Source of the DNA: Cercis canadensis
Taxonomy: Eukaryota > Streptophyta > Magnoliopsida > Fabales > Fabaceae
Direction: 5' to 3'
Length of the DNA stretch: 64,000 nt
Assembly: GCA_003255065.1 (NCBI GenBank)
Contig: QAOA01004387.1
Location: forward strand, 99,327-163,326
This document shows, piece by piece, positions 42,528-54,675 of this stretch (positions are counted from its first letter, which is position 1; each line of letters begins with the position of its first letter). A program made the position numbers and the translations under genes. The notes beneath the pieces are model-generated. The model was not told where the DNA came from and searched no databases. It worked only from the letters and a program-made list of their open reading frames with translations.

Positions 42528-43856
42528 ATGGCTTCAAGTAGTTACTCTGCTTCATCTCCTCCATCTTTCACAGGTGAAAATTACCCAATCTGGGCTGTAA
42601 AGATGAAGGCATACCTCAGAGCATTTGACTTGTGGGAAGTAGTAGAGACAGGAGGACAACCAGCTCCTCTACCTCAAAATCCCACTATAGCTCAAATGAA
42701 ACAGCATAGAGAAGAGGTTGCCAAAGAATATTAAGCACTGGTAGCTATTCATTCATCTTTGACAGATGATATTTTTGCTAAAATCATGCATTATGAGACA
42801 GCAAAGCTAGCTTGGGACAAACTTAAAGAGGAGTTTCAAGGCAGTGAAAGAACTAGGCAAATGCAAATGATCAATTTGAGGAGAGATTTTGAGTTGTTGA
42901 GGATGAAGGAGTCAGAAACTATCAAGGAGTTTATGGATAGGCTCATGACGATAGTTAACCAACTAAGGCTGCTTAGTGAACAACTCACTTAGTAGAGGAT
43001 AGTAGACAAGGTTCTCGTTAGTGTGCTAGAGAGATTTGAGTCAAAAATCTCTTCTCTAGAACTTGTGAAAGATCTATCTCAGTTGACAGTAACTGAGGTA
43101 GTGAGTGCCTTCCAAGGCTTGGAGCAGAGAAGGGCTTTAAGGCAAGATGAGTCTATTGAAGGTGCTTTTCAAGCAAAGTTGAAGGAAAAGCAAGCTAGCA
43201 GCAGTGGAGGTAAGAAGCAATCTGGTGAGAAGAAGGATAAAGAGAAGAAAATGGGAGATAGCAACAAAGGAACAGCTGGGAAAGGCAAGTATCCCACCTG
43301 TCCTCATTGTAAGAAGAGAAGCCATAGTGAAAAATTTTGCTGGTTCCGGCCAAATGTGAGATGCAGAGCTTGTAACCAGATTGGCCATGTTGAAAAAGTC
43401 TGCAAGAACAAAGGAAACCAGCAGGGACAGCAAGCACAAGTTGCAGAAAATTATGAGCAAGGTGAAGAAAAACTCTTTGCTGCCACTTGTTATGTTACAA
43501 ATAGTGACAAGAATACTTGGTTAATTGATAGTGGCTGCACAAGTCACATGACTCATGATGCTAGCATATTTAAGGAGCTTGATGACACTTACATCTCTAA
43601 AGTGAAGATAGGCAATGGAGAGTATGTAGATGTCAAAGGGAAAGGTGTTGTTGCTGTTGAGACACCTTCAGGTATAAAGCTCATTGCTGATGTTCTTTTT
43701 GTGCCTAACATTAGCCAAAATTTGCTAAGTGTAGCACAAATGCTAGAAAGACATCATACCTTGCATTTTCAAGATATGTCATGCATTATATTTGATCCCA
43801 CTGGTTGTGAGTTGATGACTGTTGAAATGAAAGATAAGAGTTTTACAGTTGAGTAG
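42528..43856 (+). pseudogene. Copia-1 gag and protease, with stops
   Basis: Starts MASSSYSASSPPSFTGENYP (gag N-terminus), with a TAA at 42732 and a TAG at 42990. It continues with two CCHC-like knuckles (CPHCKKRSHSEKFC, where the usual Gly is Arg, and CRACNQIGHVEKVC) and the aspartic protease signature WLIDSGCTSHMT. The segment ends at a TAG at 43854. The structural gag would be truncated, so the element cannot move on its own. Confidence 0.92.
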
Positions 43857-43859
43857 AAA

Positions 43860-44880
43860 CAAGTTAATAACCATGCTAACTCCTGTGTTGAAGATGACTC
43901 AGTTTTATGGCATAAAAGACTTGGCCATTTCAACTACTCTACTTTAAAACATATGCATTCAAGTGAGTTAGTGTTAAACTTACCTGCCATTGGTGATAAT
44001 GTTGAAGTGTGTGATGTTTGCCAATATGAAAAACAAACCAAATTGCCATTTTCAGATAGTACTTGGAAGGCTTCTAAAAAATTGCAAAATTCACTCTGAT
44101 GTATGTGGCCCTATGAGTATTTCATCTTTAAATGGCAGTAGATATTTTCTGTTATTTATTGATGACTTCTCTAGATGGTGTTGGGTGTATTTCTTGAAAC
44201 AAAAATCTGAAGTTTTGGATGTTTTCAAGAAATTTAAAGCTATGGTTGAGAAACAAACCGACTGCCATATTAAAATACTCAGATCAGATAATGGAACTGA
44301 GTATACTTCTAGAGAATTCAAGGCATTTTGTGAGCAAGAAGGAATTCAGCATCAATTTACTGTTCCTTACACTCCTCAACAAAATGGAGTGAGTGAAAGG
44401 AAAAACAGATCAATAATGGAAATAGGCATATGTCTTTTGTTTGAGAAGGGTTTACCTAAAAGTTTCTAGGTTGAGGCAGTCAATACCTCAGTATACTTGC
44501 TAAATTTGCTACCTACCAGAATTTTGAAAGGCATAACTCCTTATGAAGTTTGGCATGAAACAAAGCCATCAGTTGAGCATCTCAAAATATTTGGTTGTGT
44601 ATGCTATGCGCATGTGGCTGATGAGAAGAGAACTAAACTTGATGAAAAGGCTGAAGCTGGAATTTTCTTGGGGTATAGCAGCAATACCAAAGGGTACAGA
44701 ATTTATAGCTTGAAGACCAAAAAAATTCTTGTTAGCAGAAATGTAAAATTTGATGAATTCTCCAAGTGGAATTGGGATAGAAATGAAGTTGAAAGGAGTG
44801 ATAAGAGCCACATTGGGGGAAATATCTTTCAAAAACAAGATGCAGTAGAAGTGGAGATAGATGAAGATAATTATGATGAT
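43860..44880 (+). pseudogene. Copia-1 integrase
   Basis: The core catalytic domain is readable, with [38 protein letters not shown] and [14 protein letters not shown] (the D, D and E of the DDE triad present). A one-base shift near 44080 and a TAG at 44467 interrupt it. The C-terminal part includes KIFGCVCYAHV and GIFLGYSSNTKGYRIY. Confidence 0.9.
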
Positions 44881-44929
44881 ATACCAATAAGAGGAACCTT
44901 ACCTCTTGAAGAAATTTATGAAAGATGCA

Positions 44930-46490
44930 ATATAGCTTCATTAGAACCTAAAGGCTATAAGGAGGCAGCAAGCAAAAATGATTGGGAAGTTGCAATGCAG
45001 GAGGAGATGAACATGATTGAGAAAAATAGAACATGGACACTTGTTGACAAACCTCAAAATCACAAAGTTCTTGGTGTAAAGTGGGTTTATAGAACCAAAC
45101 TTAATCCAGATGGTTCTGTGAACAAACTTAAAGCAAGACTTATTGTGAAAGGCTACTTTCAGCAGCATGGAGTTAATTTCTCAGAAACATTTGCTCCAGT
45201 AGCAAGGCATGACACTATTAGACTTCTAGTGGCTTTAGCAGCAAAATTGGGTTGGAAAATCTACCATCTTGATGTGAAATCTGCATTTTTAAATGGGTTG
45301 CTAGAAGAAGATATTTTTGTTGAACAACCAGAAGGTTTTCTGGTTCTAGGAAGTGAAGACAAAGCGTACAAGCTTCACAAAGCTCTTTATGGCTTGAAAC
45401 AAGCTCCAAGAGCTTGGTATAGCAGAAATGATTCCTACTTGCTGCAACAAGGATTCAAAAGAAGTGAGAGTGAAGCAACTTTGTATGTGAAGAAAGCTGG
45501 AACTGAAGTTGATCTAATTGTGTCTCTTTATGTTGATGATTTGTTAGTCACAGGTGGAGATTCAAACTCTTTGAAGCAATTCAAGCTGAATATGGAGCAG
45601 GAGTTTGAAATGTCTGATTTATGACAAATAAAGTATTTTCTTGGTATGGAAATTGAACAGTGTGATGCTGGTATTTTCATTTCCCAAAAGAAATATGCTT
45701 GGGAACTTTTAAAAAAGTTTCATATGGAGAGATCAAAGCCTGTGTCCACTCCTCTTGTTGTGAATCAAAAGCTGTCAAATTATGATGAAGATAGCAAAGC
45801 TGATGACTCACTTTATAGAAGCATAATTGGAAGCCTACTGTACTTATCTACTACCAGACCAGATGTAATGTTCTCTGCAAGTTTGCTTTCAAGATTTATG
45901 CATTCACCAAGTCAAGTTCATATGGGTGTAGCTACGAGAGTTCTTAGGTACATCAGGGGAACTACTGATTATGGTTTATGGTATTTGAAGGATGAAAGCA
46001 ATAAGCTTGAAAGCTATGCAGACAGTGACCATGGAGGAAGTGTAGATGATGCCAAAAGCACTTCAGGTTATTGTTTTTCATTTGGCAGTGGTGTTTTCTC
46101 ATGGAATTCAAAGAAGCAAGAAGTGGTGGCCCAATCAACAGCTGAAGCTGAGTATATGTCAGCAGCAAGTGCTGCTAATCAAGCCATTTGGCTCAGAAAA
46201 CCCTAGCAGATTTGGAGCAACAACAGAATGAAGCTACTACAATTTGGGTTGACAACAAATCAGCTATTGCCATTGCCAAAAATCCTATGCAGCATGGCAG
46301 AACTAAACACATAAACATCAAGTTTCATGCAGTTAGAGAATATGAAAGACTTGGTGAAGTTAATCTGGTGCATTGCAATTCTGAAAACCAGATAGCTGAC
46401 ATCATGACCAAGGCTCTTCCTAGAGCTAGATTTGAATTACTAAGAGCAAAGCTTGGAGTCTTTAAGAAAAATCTCAAGGTGGAGTGTTAG
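44930..46490 (+). pseudogene. Copia-1 reverse transcriptase and RNase H
   Basis: RT motifs NRTWTLVDKPQNHKVLGVKW, YHLDVKSAFLNG, LYGLKQAPRAWY and the catalytic YVDD (LYVDDLLVTGG) are intact. A TGA at 45622 follows FEMSDL. RNase H reads YADSDHGGSVDDAKSTSGYC and QSTAEAEYMSA, with a frame change near 46200, and continues through TKHINIKFHAVRE to KVEC-stop. Confidence 0.92.
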
Positions 46491-46707
46491 ACTATGAGAC
46501 TTTTTCTAAGTACTCTAAGCTAAAAAAATATTTTGTTTTGTTTTATGCATAAAATTTGCTATGCTATCATGTTAGTTGTAGATGAATGGTAATGCTTGTT
46601 TGTGGGAAAAATCTGTCAGGTTTGGTATGGACCAAAATCTGCTCTTACTGTAGCTCAAATCAACTATGTACTGTTGGTATTTTGTATATATAGCAGCAAA
46701 TGAATGA
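46485..46707 (+). repeat. 3' LTR of Copia-1, truncated
   Basis: Starts TGTTAGACTATGAGAC after a purine-rich tract (AAGGTGGAG) and ends after GCAAATGAATGA, where UGT sequence begins. The last ~97 bp of the LTR are missing. Confidence 0.9.
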
Positions 46708-47456
46708 TTGATGAGCTTGAGGGTGATGCAGTGAATGCTCTATCCTCTATTTTTCCTCCCCTTTACACCATTGGCCCTCTCCCTTTGGTTCTCAATCAGA
46801 TTCCTCAGAACCACTTGGAATCTATTGCTTCCAATCTTTGGAAGGAAGAGACTGAGTGTCTTGAATGGCTTGAATCCAAGGAACCCGGATCAGTGGTTTA
46901 TGTGAATTATGGTAGCAGCACAGTTATTTCTGCAGAGCAACTCCATGAGTTTGCATGGGGACTGGCTAACAGCAAGAAACCCTTTTTGTGGATCATTAGG
47001 CCTGACCTTGTCAATGGTGGGTCAGTGATTTTGTCATCTGAGTTTGTGAATGAAACTAAAGACAGAAGCCTAATAACAAGCTGGTGTCCACAAGAGAAAG
47101 TGCTGAACCACCCTTTAATTGGAGGGTTCTTGACTCATTGTGGATGGAACTCAATGACTGAAAGTATCTGTGGAGTAGTGCCAATGGTGTGTTGGCCATT
47201 TTTTGCAGATCAGCAAACTAACTGCAGATATGCTTGCACAGAATGGGGAATTGGGATGGAGATTGATAATAATGTGAAGAGAGAGGAGGTGGAGAAGCTG
47301 GTGAATGAGTTGATGGTGGGAGAGAAAGGGAAGAAGATGAAACAGAAGATGATGGAGTGGAAGAAAAAGGCAGAGGAGGCCACTAGACTAGGTGGCTCTT
47401 CTTACGTGAACTTGGAGAAATTGATTACGGAAGTGCTGCTAAAACCAAAATCTTAG
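46704..47456 (+). pseudogene. UGT type A C-terminal half joined to a copia LTR (copy A9)
   Basis: Exon 2 sequence from [11 protein letters not shown] to VLLKPKS is completely open and contains the full donor box ([16 protein letters not shown] to FFADQQ, with Val for Gly in GVVPMVCW). The preceding LTR supplies an in-frame ATG at 46704, giving a 250-residue frame that is essentially the C-terminal UDP-sugar-binding domain. The LTR also carries TATATATAG about 20 bp upstream. The acceptor domain and catalytic His are absent, so it cannot be a normal UGT. It is called a pseudogene, though LTR-driven expression of a donor-domain protein is possible. Confidence 0.85.
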
Positions 47457-47718
47457 ACAACTCAGCCAATACCAAAGTGATGTAGGAAAAATGATGTAAG
47501 AGTATTGGAGTTAAACGTTACTTTTTGATTTATTAGTTTTAGAATAATCAATTCGTTGTTAAATTAATTCTCATAAACGAAATTAGTGAAAGTGAACGGA
47601 AAAATTTAAGTAACGTGGCCATTAATTTCCTAGTTTCCTATTTGGCATGGGTAACACACTAATAGTTCATTATATAAAACGCTAGGTTTTGACCCTCAAA
47701 AAAATCCTTCTCTCTCTT

Positions 47719-47990
47719 TATTGGAAGTACCATGCTGCTCTGCTATGTTGCCATGCTGCTAACTGTTGACTCTCTTACGCATTTGTAATTCAGAGTTGTT
47801 CTTGTTACTTGTAATCAGAGTTTTTCCTATTTGTAAGACTGTAGTGTATTGTCCAACAGTCTTTAGAATGACCAATGGTTATTAACTTGGTCAATAGATA
47901 TTAGCCATCACCAATACATGCATATATACCCTTGTAATCTTGTAAAGAAATATATGAGAGAACAAGTTATTCTTTCTATCTTTTTCTACA
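47719..47990 (+). repeat. 5' LTR of Copia-2a
   Basis: 272 bp, from TATTGGAAGTACCATGCTGC to TTTTTCTACA. Like the other LTRs of this family here, it begins TA instead of the usual TG. Confidence 0.85.
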
Positions 47991-48075
47991 TGGTATCAGA
48001 GCAGGTCTCTTAACATGTCTGTTTCTCTTTTTATTGTTTCCTTTTCTTTTCTTCTTCCGTATACTCGATTGAAGG

Positions 48076-49830
48076 ATGGCAGAAGAAAATATTTCTGGTT
48101 CTGATGCTGAAAGCCTCACAGCTACTCGCACCAGTCTTTCAGAAGTTGAAGGAAATCCAAACCAACGACTGTGCTCTGTGTTGTTAAATGAGTTTAACTA
48201 TCTTCCATGGTCTAGAGCAGTATCTCTTGCCATTGGTGGAAGATCCAAACTCGGATTTATCAATGGAAGCACTGAGGCACCTAACACTTCATCTCCGGAA
48301 TATGAAGCTTGGCTATGCAAAGACCAACTAGTCATGTCTTGGATCTTCAATTCCATGGATCCTAAATCGTCTGAAATCTTTAGTTTTTCAGAATCCTCTC
48401 TTTCTCTTTGGAATGCAGTCAAAGACATGTATGGAAATCAAAATAATGTTGCTAGAGTGTTCCAACTTAAGAGGAATCTTGCAAGTCTCCAACAAGGAGA
48501 TAAATCTTTTGTTCACCACCTTGGTTGCATGAAAAATATGTGGAATGAACTAGATATGTATCGACCACATACTCTTGATGCTGCTGTTTTGTTAAAAAGG
48601 TATGAAGAAGATAAAATTTTTCATTTACTAGCAAATTTGGGGTTTGAATATGAAGACCTTAGAAGTCATATTCTAATGAACCCTGAACTACCATCATTTG
48701 CAAGTGTTTGCACTACTATCCAGAGAGAAGAAGTACGTAGGAAAGTCATGAATATTGATGTAAAATCTAGTATGTCTGAGGCTAGACCTTTTGTGACAAA
48801 TCACAAGTCATCTGGAGATAAAGTGTACAAGGGAAAAAGACCAGACTTGAAGTGTATGCATTGCAATTATATTAGGCATCTAATAGATCGATGCTGGATA
48901 TTACACCCTGAGTTGAAGCCAAAGTTTGAGAATAAGTCTTCAAGAGACTACAAGGGCTCACAAACTAGATTACATACAAACGAAAACCATGTTGCTGCTA
49001 CTACATCTAATGTTGGGCTGATGAACTTCACAAGCAATCTAGCTGACTTGATAAATGAGTTATCAACCTATCTTCAAACAAAAAAAGGAAGTACAGGAGA
49101 AGGACTGACTGATGGAAACCAAATAGCTCTTCTTGGGCAGTTTGCAGGTTTTTTGGCTAATTCTGATCGTGTACCTCAAGGAGATATTCTAGGTATTATG
49201 AGTGCTCTTTCAACTGCTCTAAATGTCAGTCATTCTCATGATTTTTGGATCATAGACTCAGGTGCCACTGATCACATGACAAACCAACATTCAAAGCTTT
49301 GCAATTTTGAAAGTTACACTAAACCATTTCTAGTTTCTATAGCAAATGGTAAAGGTGTACCAGTTCTAGGAAAAGGGAAAATTAAATTAATTTCAGAGAA
49401 TGTTGAATCCACAGCTCTATATGTTCCATCCTTTCCTTTTCAATTATTGTCCGTAGGAAGGATTACAAATTCTCTTAACTGTTGTGCAATTTTCTCTCTT
49501 CACAATGTTATTTTTCAGGATCTAACCACCAAGAAGCTGATTGGTGAAGGTCACTACCTAAATGGGCTGTATTATTTTTCAAATGATCTAAATGTTCCAA
49601 AAGGATTCCAAGTCCATTCAAATCTAGAACATCAATTGTGGCACCAACGTCTAGCTCATCCCTCTGAATCTGTTTTGTCCACCTTGTTTCCTAGTTTATG
49701 CAAATCCTCACTTATATGTGAAATTTGTCATTTGTCCAAATTTACTAGACTTCCTTTTAATTCTTCCATGTCTAGAGCTAGCAAGCTTTTTGAAATGGTG
49801 CACTCCAATGTTTGGGGCCTGCACCTCTAG
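48076..49830 (+). pseudogene. Copia-2a gag, protease and integrase start
   Basis: An open frame of 584 codons from MAEENISGSDAESLTATRTS: UBN2-type gag (LWNAVKDMYGNQNNVARVFQ), one CCHC knuckle with Arg in place of the conserved Gly (CMHCNYIRHLIDRC), protease WIIDSGATDHMT, and the integrase zinc-binding HHCC region (LWHQRLAHPSES to CEICHLSK). A one-base loss near 49818 (GGGGCC against GGGGACC in element b) ends the frame at 49830. Confidence 0.93.
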
Positions 49831-50867
49831 AATCTTTTGATGGCTTTAGGTACTATATTACTTTTGTTGATGATTTTTCAAGAGTAACTTGGTTGTATCT
49901 CCTAAAATTCAAAAGTGAAATCATGGATGCTTTCAAGAATTTTCATAATCTTGTCATAAACCAGTTTTCATCTCAAATTCACATACTAAGGTCTGACAAT
50001 GGCACTAAATATACATCCAAAAACATGACTGACTATTTGAGCACTCATGGCATTATGCATCAAACAAGCTGTGTAGGTACTCCTCAGCAAAATGGAATTG
50101 CCGAAAGGAAGAATAGGGATCTACTTGAAAAAACCAGGGCTCTAATGTTACAAATGAATGTGCCTAAGAGATTTTGGTCTCAAGGAGTTCTTGCAGCAAT
50201 CTATCTTATCAACAGACTGCCTAGTCGTGTTCTGGATTCAAAATCTCCACATGAGGTCATGAAAAATAAAAAAAATTAACCTTTCCCATCTAAGAACCTT
50301 TGGTTGTACTTGTTATGCTCATATCCAATCCCATCACCGAGACAAACTAGATCCCAAAGCAGTCAACTGTGTTTTCATGGGTTACTCCTCTACTCAAAAA
50401 GTTACAAATGCTACAATCCAACTTCTAGAAAGTTGTTTGTCTCAAGAGATGTAAGATTTGATGAGACCAAACCTTATTTCAATAAAATATCATATCAAAA
50501 TCGTCAGGGGGAGCACTTACTAGATTTGTTTCCATTACCAACTACAGTGGAATCTAGTGACCATGTACTTTTAGTACCTCATGACAGTAATTCTCGTGCA
50601 ACCAGTATTGACAACATGAGTGTTGTAGATGAATCTGAAGTCTCAGAAACACAAGTGGTTTCCCATGACAATAACACTTCAGCTATAGAAGAGAGTGGAG
50701 TTGAACCTTCTGTGGTCTCAGCTCAACCTCGAAGGAATCCAACTAGAGATAGACATCCACCACCAAGACTGCAAGACTATGCAACATACAATGTTGAAGC
50801 ACTAGGAGATTGCAGTCAGGGACTCAGTGTGAAGAATCAAGCAAATAGAAGTTCTCAGGGGATCTAG
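49812..50867 (+). pseudogene. Copia-2a integrase core and tail
   Basis: Continues as [30 protein letters not shown] (the usual Glu replaced by Lys) and PQQNGIAERKNRDLLEKTRA. A shift near 50273 and another near 50400 break the C-terminal part, which ends RNPTRDRHPPPRLQDYATYN before the GC-rich repeat. Confidence 0.9.
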
Positions 50868-51080
50868 CGCCCAGCGCAGCGTCGCAACGCCCAGTGCCAG
50901 TGTCACAACGCCCAGCACCAGCGTAACAGCGCCCAACGCTAGGCACCCCAAGCCAAACAATTTCTCTAGTAAGCCAACGCTAAGCACTGGTTCATCAGCG
51001 CCCAACGCCAACAACAAAGAAGCACCTCTCGGCTTGTCCAGCGCTCAGCGCTGGAATCGCAGCGCCCAGCGCCAGGTACC
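50868..51080. repeat. GC-rich degenerate minisatellite inside Copia-2a
   Basis: Many copies of AGCGCCCAGCGC / AACGCCCAGCGCCAG-like words between integrase and RT, in sharp contrast to the AT-rich element. A shorter version (56049-56150) sits at the same place in element b. Confidence 0.85.
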
Positions 51081-52689
51081 CAATCCACAAGTTTGTAAAT
51101 TACTCAAAATTCTCTCACTCTTATGCAGCTTTTCTTACTAAGCTGTCAAATGAAAGTGAACCAAAAAAATTTGAAGAAGCAAATCTTCAAGATGTTTGGA
51201 GGCTAGCCATGAAAGAAAAACTTTAGGCTTTGGAAGAAAATAAAACCTGGAGTGTTGTTCAACTTCCAAAAGGAAAGAAGATTGTTGGTAGTAGGTGGAT
51301 CTATAAAACCAAGTTTAATTCTTATGGTTCAATTGAAAGACACAAGACAAGATTGGCGGCTCGTGGTTTTACTTAAACATTTGGAGTTGATTATAAGGAG
51401 ACCTTTGCTCCAGTGGCTAAGATGAGTACAATCAAAGTTCTGTTATCTATTGCAGTAAATTATGAGTGACCTTTGTATCAAGTGGATGTAAAAAATGCTT
51501 TCTTGCATGGAGATCTTGAAGAAGAAGTTTACATGAAATTGCCTCCTGGTCATCCACAAGCACAGAATTCAAGTATGGTCTGCAAGCTTCACAAATCCAT
51601 TTATGGATTGAAACAATCTCCACGTGCCTGGTATGCCAAGCTTAGCTCTGTCCTTGAAGAGTTTGGTTTCAAGAGAAGTCAAGCTGATTCTTCCTTGTTT
51701 GTTCGAACTGGATTAGTTGGTAAATTAGTTGTCCTAATCTATGTTGATGATATCATCATCACGGGTGATAATATTGATGAGATTAATACTCTTAAGCATT
51801 CTCTTCATCATAAATTTTCCATTAAAGACTTAGGAGTATTAAAATACTTCCTTGGGATTGAAATGGCTACTTCTTCCAAGGGATTATTTTTAAGTTAAAG
51901 GAAATATGTGATTGATTTGCTTCAATAAGTGGACATGATAGATTGCAAACCAGCTCATACCCCACTTGATAGCAAACTGAAGCTGGACTTAGAAGGAACA
52001 TATCTCAACAACATCAGTTACTACCAAAGACTAGTGGGTAAGCTTATATATCTCACCATTACTAGACTTGATATAACTTATGCAGTTAGCCTTGTAAGCC
52101 AATTCATGCATGCACCCACTGAAGCTCACTTAAAAGTTGTTAAAAGGATTCTCAGATACCTCAAGAGCTCCATTGGCCAGGGAATCATCATGAAGAACAA
52201 TGATCATACTGGTATCATAGCATACACTGATGCTAACTGGGCAGGGAATGCTATTGACAGAAAATCCACTACTGGCTACTGCACCTTTGTTGGAGGGAAC
52301 ATCATGACATGGAAGAGCAAAAAGCAAAATGTAATTGCTCAAGTGCAAAAGCTGAGTATCGGGCCATGGCTTCCACTGCATGTGAACTCATTTGGCTCAA
52401 GGGCCTTATCTCAGATTTGGGATTCTCAAACAACAAACCGATGTTCCTCTTTTGTGACAATCAAGCAGCTATGCATATTGCCTCTAATCCTGTGTTTCAT
52501 GAACGTACCAAACACATTGAAGTTTATTGTCACTATATTTGTGAACAAGTTCAATCCAAGGTAATTCAAACCGCATTCACTCGCAGCCATGATCAACTTG
52601 CTAATGTTTTCACCAAGTCCCTTGCGTTCACTCAGTTTCAACGCCTGCTCTCCAAGCTTGGATCAATTAATCTCCTTGATCCAGCTTGA
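51081..52689 (+). pseudogene. Copia-2a reverse transcriptase and RNase H
   Basis: RT begins near 51170 (EANLQDVWRLAMKEKL) with a TAG at the codon before ALEENKTW, a stop also present in element b. Further stops lie near 51374 and 51468. It then reads [32 protein letters not shown] and the catalytic YVDD ([11 protein letters not shown]). RNase H includes YTDANWAGNAIDRKSTTGYC, a frame change at the AEAEY motif (52340) and the terminal QLANVFTKSLAFTQFQRLLS. Confidence 0.92.
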
Positions 52690-52696
52690 GGGGGAG

Positions 52697-52896
52697 TATT
52701 GGAAGTACCATGCTGCTCTGCTATTATGCTGCCATGCTGGCTGCCATGCTGTTGACTCTCTTACACATTTGTAATTCAAAGTTGTCCTTGTTACTTATAA
52801 TTAGAGTTTTTCCTATTTGTAAGATTGTAGTGTATTGTCCAACAATCCTTGGAGTGACCAATGGTTATTAACTTGGTCAATAGATATTAGCCATCA
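52697..52896 (+). repeat. 3' LTR of Copia-2a, truncated
   Basis: Starts TATTGGAAGTACC after GAGGGGGAG and loses the LTR sequence after TTAGCCATCAC. The last 80 or so bp, including the CTACA end, are missing. Confidence 0.85.
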
Positions 52897-52924
52897 CAAA
52901 TATTACAGTAGAATGAAAAAAAAT

Positions 52925-53183
52925 TATTGGAAGTACCATGCTGCCATGCTGCTAGCTGTTGACTCTCTTACACATTTGTAATTCAAAGTTGTCCTTGTTA
53001 CTTGTAATCAGAGTTTTTCCGATTTGTAAGATTGTAGTGTATTGTCCAATAGTTCTTAGAGTGACCAATGGTTATTAACTTGGTCAATAGATATTAGCCA
53101 TCACCAATACATGCATATATACCCTTGTAATCTTGTAAAGAAATATATGAGAGAACAAGTTATTCTTTTTATCTTCTTCTACA
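52925..53183 (+). repeat. 5' LTR of Copia-2b
   Basis: 259 bp from TATTGGAAGTACC to CTTCTACA. More similar to the LTRs of element a than to its own 3' LTR, which has an unusual start (GGAAGTATTGGTGGCTGCC). Confidence 0.82.
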
Positions 53184-53268
53184 AGGTATCAGAGCAGGTC
53201 TCTTAACAGGCCTGTTTCTCCTTTTATTGTTTCCTTTTCTTTTCTTCTTCCGTATACTCTATTGAAGG

Positions 53269-54590
53269 ATGGCAGAAGAAAATATTTATGGTTTTGATGC
53301 TGAAAGCCTCACAGCTACTCGCACCAGCCTTTCAGAAGTTGAAGGAAATCCAAACCAACGATTGTGCTCTGTGTTGTTAAATGAGTTTAACTATCTTCCA
53401 TGGTCTAGAGCAGTATCTCTTGCCATTGGTGGAAGATCCAAACTCAAATTTATCAATGGAAGCACTAAGGCACCTAACACTTCATCTCCGGAATATGAAG
53501 CTTGGTTGTGCAAAGACCAACTGGTAATGTCTTGGATCCTCAATTCCATGGATCCTAAATTGTCTGAAATCTTTAGTTTTTCAGAATCCTCTCTTTCTCT
53601 TTGGAATGCAGTCAAAGACATGTATGGAAATCAAAACAATGCTGCTAGAGTGTTCCAACTTAAGAGGAATCTTGCAAGTCTCCAACAAGGAGATAAATCT
53701 TTTGTTCACCACCTTGGTTGCATGAAAAATATGTGGAATGAACTAGATATGTATCGACCACATACTCTTGATGCTGATGTTCTGTTAAAAAGGTCCGAGG
53801 AAGATAAAATTTTTCATTTACTAGCAAGTTTGGGGTTTGAATATGAAGACCTTAGAAGTCATATTCTAATGAACCTCGAACTACCATCATTTGCAAGTGT
53901 TTGCACTACTATCCAGCGAGAAGAAGTACGTAGGAAAGTCACGAATATTGATGTGAAATCTAGTATGTCTGAGGCTAAAGCTTTTGTGACAAATCACAAG
54001 TCATTTAGAGATAAAGTGTACAAGGGAAAAAGGCCAGACTTGAAGTGTATGCATTGCAATAATATTGGGCATCTAATAGATCGATGCTGGATATTACACC
54101 CTGAGTTGAAGCCAAAGTTTAAGAATAAGTCTTCAAGAGACTACAAGGGCTCACAAACCAGATTACATACAAACAAAAACCATGTTGCTGTTGCTATATC
54201 TATTGCTGGGCTGATGAACTTCACAAGCAATCCAGCTGACTTGATAAATGAGTTCTCAACCTATCTTTAAACAAAAAAAAGGAAGTACAGGAGAAGGACT
54301 GACTAATGGAAACCAAACAGCTCTTCTTGGGCAGTTTGCAGGTTTTTTGGCTAATTATGATCGTGTACCTCAAGGAGATATTCCAGGTATTATGAGTGCT
54401 CTTTCAACTGCTAAATGTCAGTCATTCTCATGATTTTTGGATCATAGACTCAGGTGCCACTGATCACATGACAAACCAACATTCAAAGCTTTGCAATTTT
54501 GAAAGTTACACTAAACCATCTCTAGTTTCTATAGCAAATGGCAAAGGTGTACCAGTTCTAGGAAGAGGGAAAATTAAATTAATTTAAGAG
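53269..54590 (+). pseudogene. Copia-2b gag and protease
   Basis: Open for 333 codons from MAEENIYGFDAESLTATRTS to a TAA at 54268. The knuckle CMHCNNIGHLIDRC is intact (Gly kept, unlike element a). The protease WIIDSGATDHMT follows after a shift, and a TAA at 54585 replaces a Ser/Gln codon. Confidence 0.92.
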
Positions 54591-54675
54591 AATGTTGAGT
54601 CCACAGCTCTATATGTTCCATCCTTTCCTTTTCAATTATTGTCCGTAGGAAGGATTAGAAATTCTCTCAACTGTC

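Larger units (their letters stand above)
42104..46707 (+). mobile_element. Ty1/copia LTR retrotransposon inside UGT sequence (Copia-1)
   Basis: 5' LTR 42104-42423 (TGTTAGAC to GTGTAACA, 320 bp), then the primer-binding site, gag, protease, integrase, reverse transcriptase and RNase H in copia order, then a 3' LTR truncated to 223 bp (46485-46707). All coding parts are recognisable, but several stops and a frameshift make it defective. The left flank is an A5-like UGT exon 2. The right flank is a different UGT copy starting earlier in the exon, so the 3' LTR end and true target duplication were lost by recombination. Confidence 0.93.
47719..52896 (+). mobile_element. Ty1/copia LTR retrotransposon (Copia-2, element a)
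   Basis: 5' LTR 47719-47990, primer site TGGTATCAGAGC at 47991-48002, gag-protease-integrase from 48076, RT-RNase H to 52689, purine tract TTGAGGGGGAG, then a 3' LTR that stops near 52896. It inserted into the 3' flank of UGT copy A9 (CTTCTCTCTCT junction, matching unbroken sequence at 39300). Frameshifts and stops make it defective. It is followed after about 28 bp by a second element of the same family. Confidence 0.92.

Noticed and set aside
50802-51017. Antisense 71-codon frame rich in Gly, Leu and Ala
   Set aside because: It arises from the GC-rich minisatellite inside the copia element.
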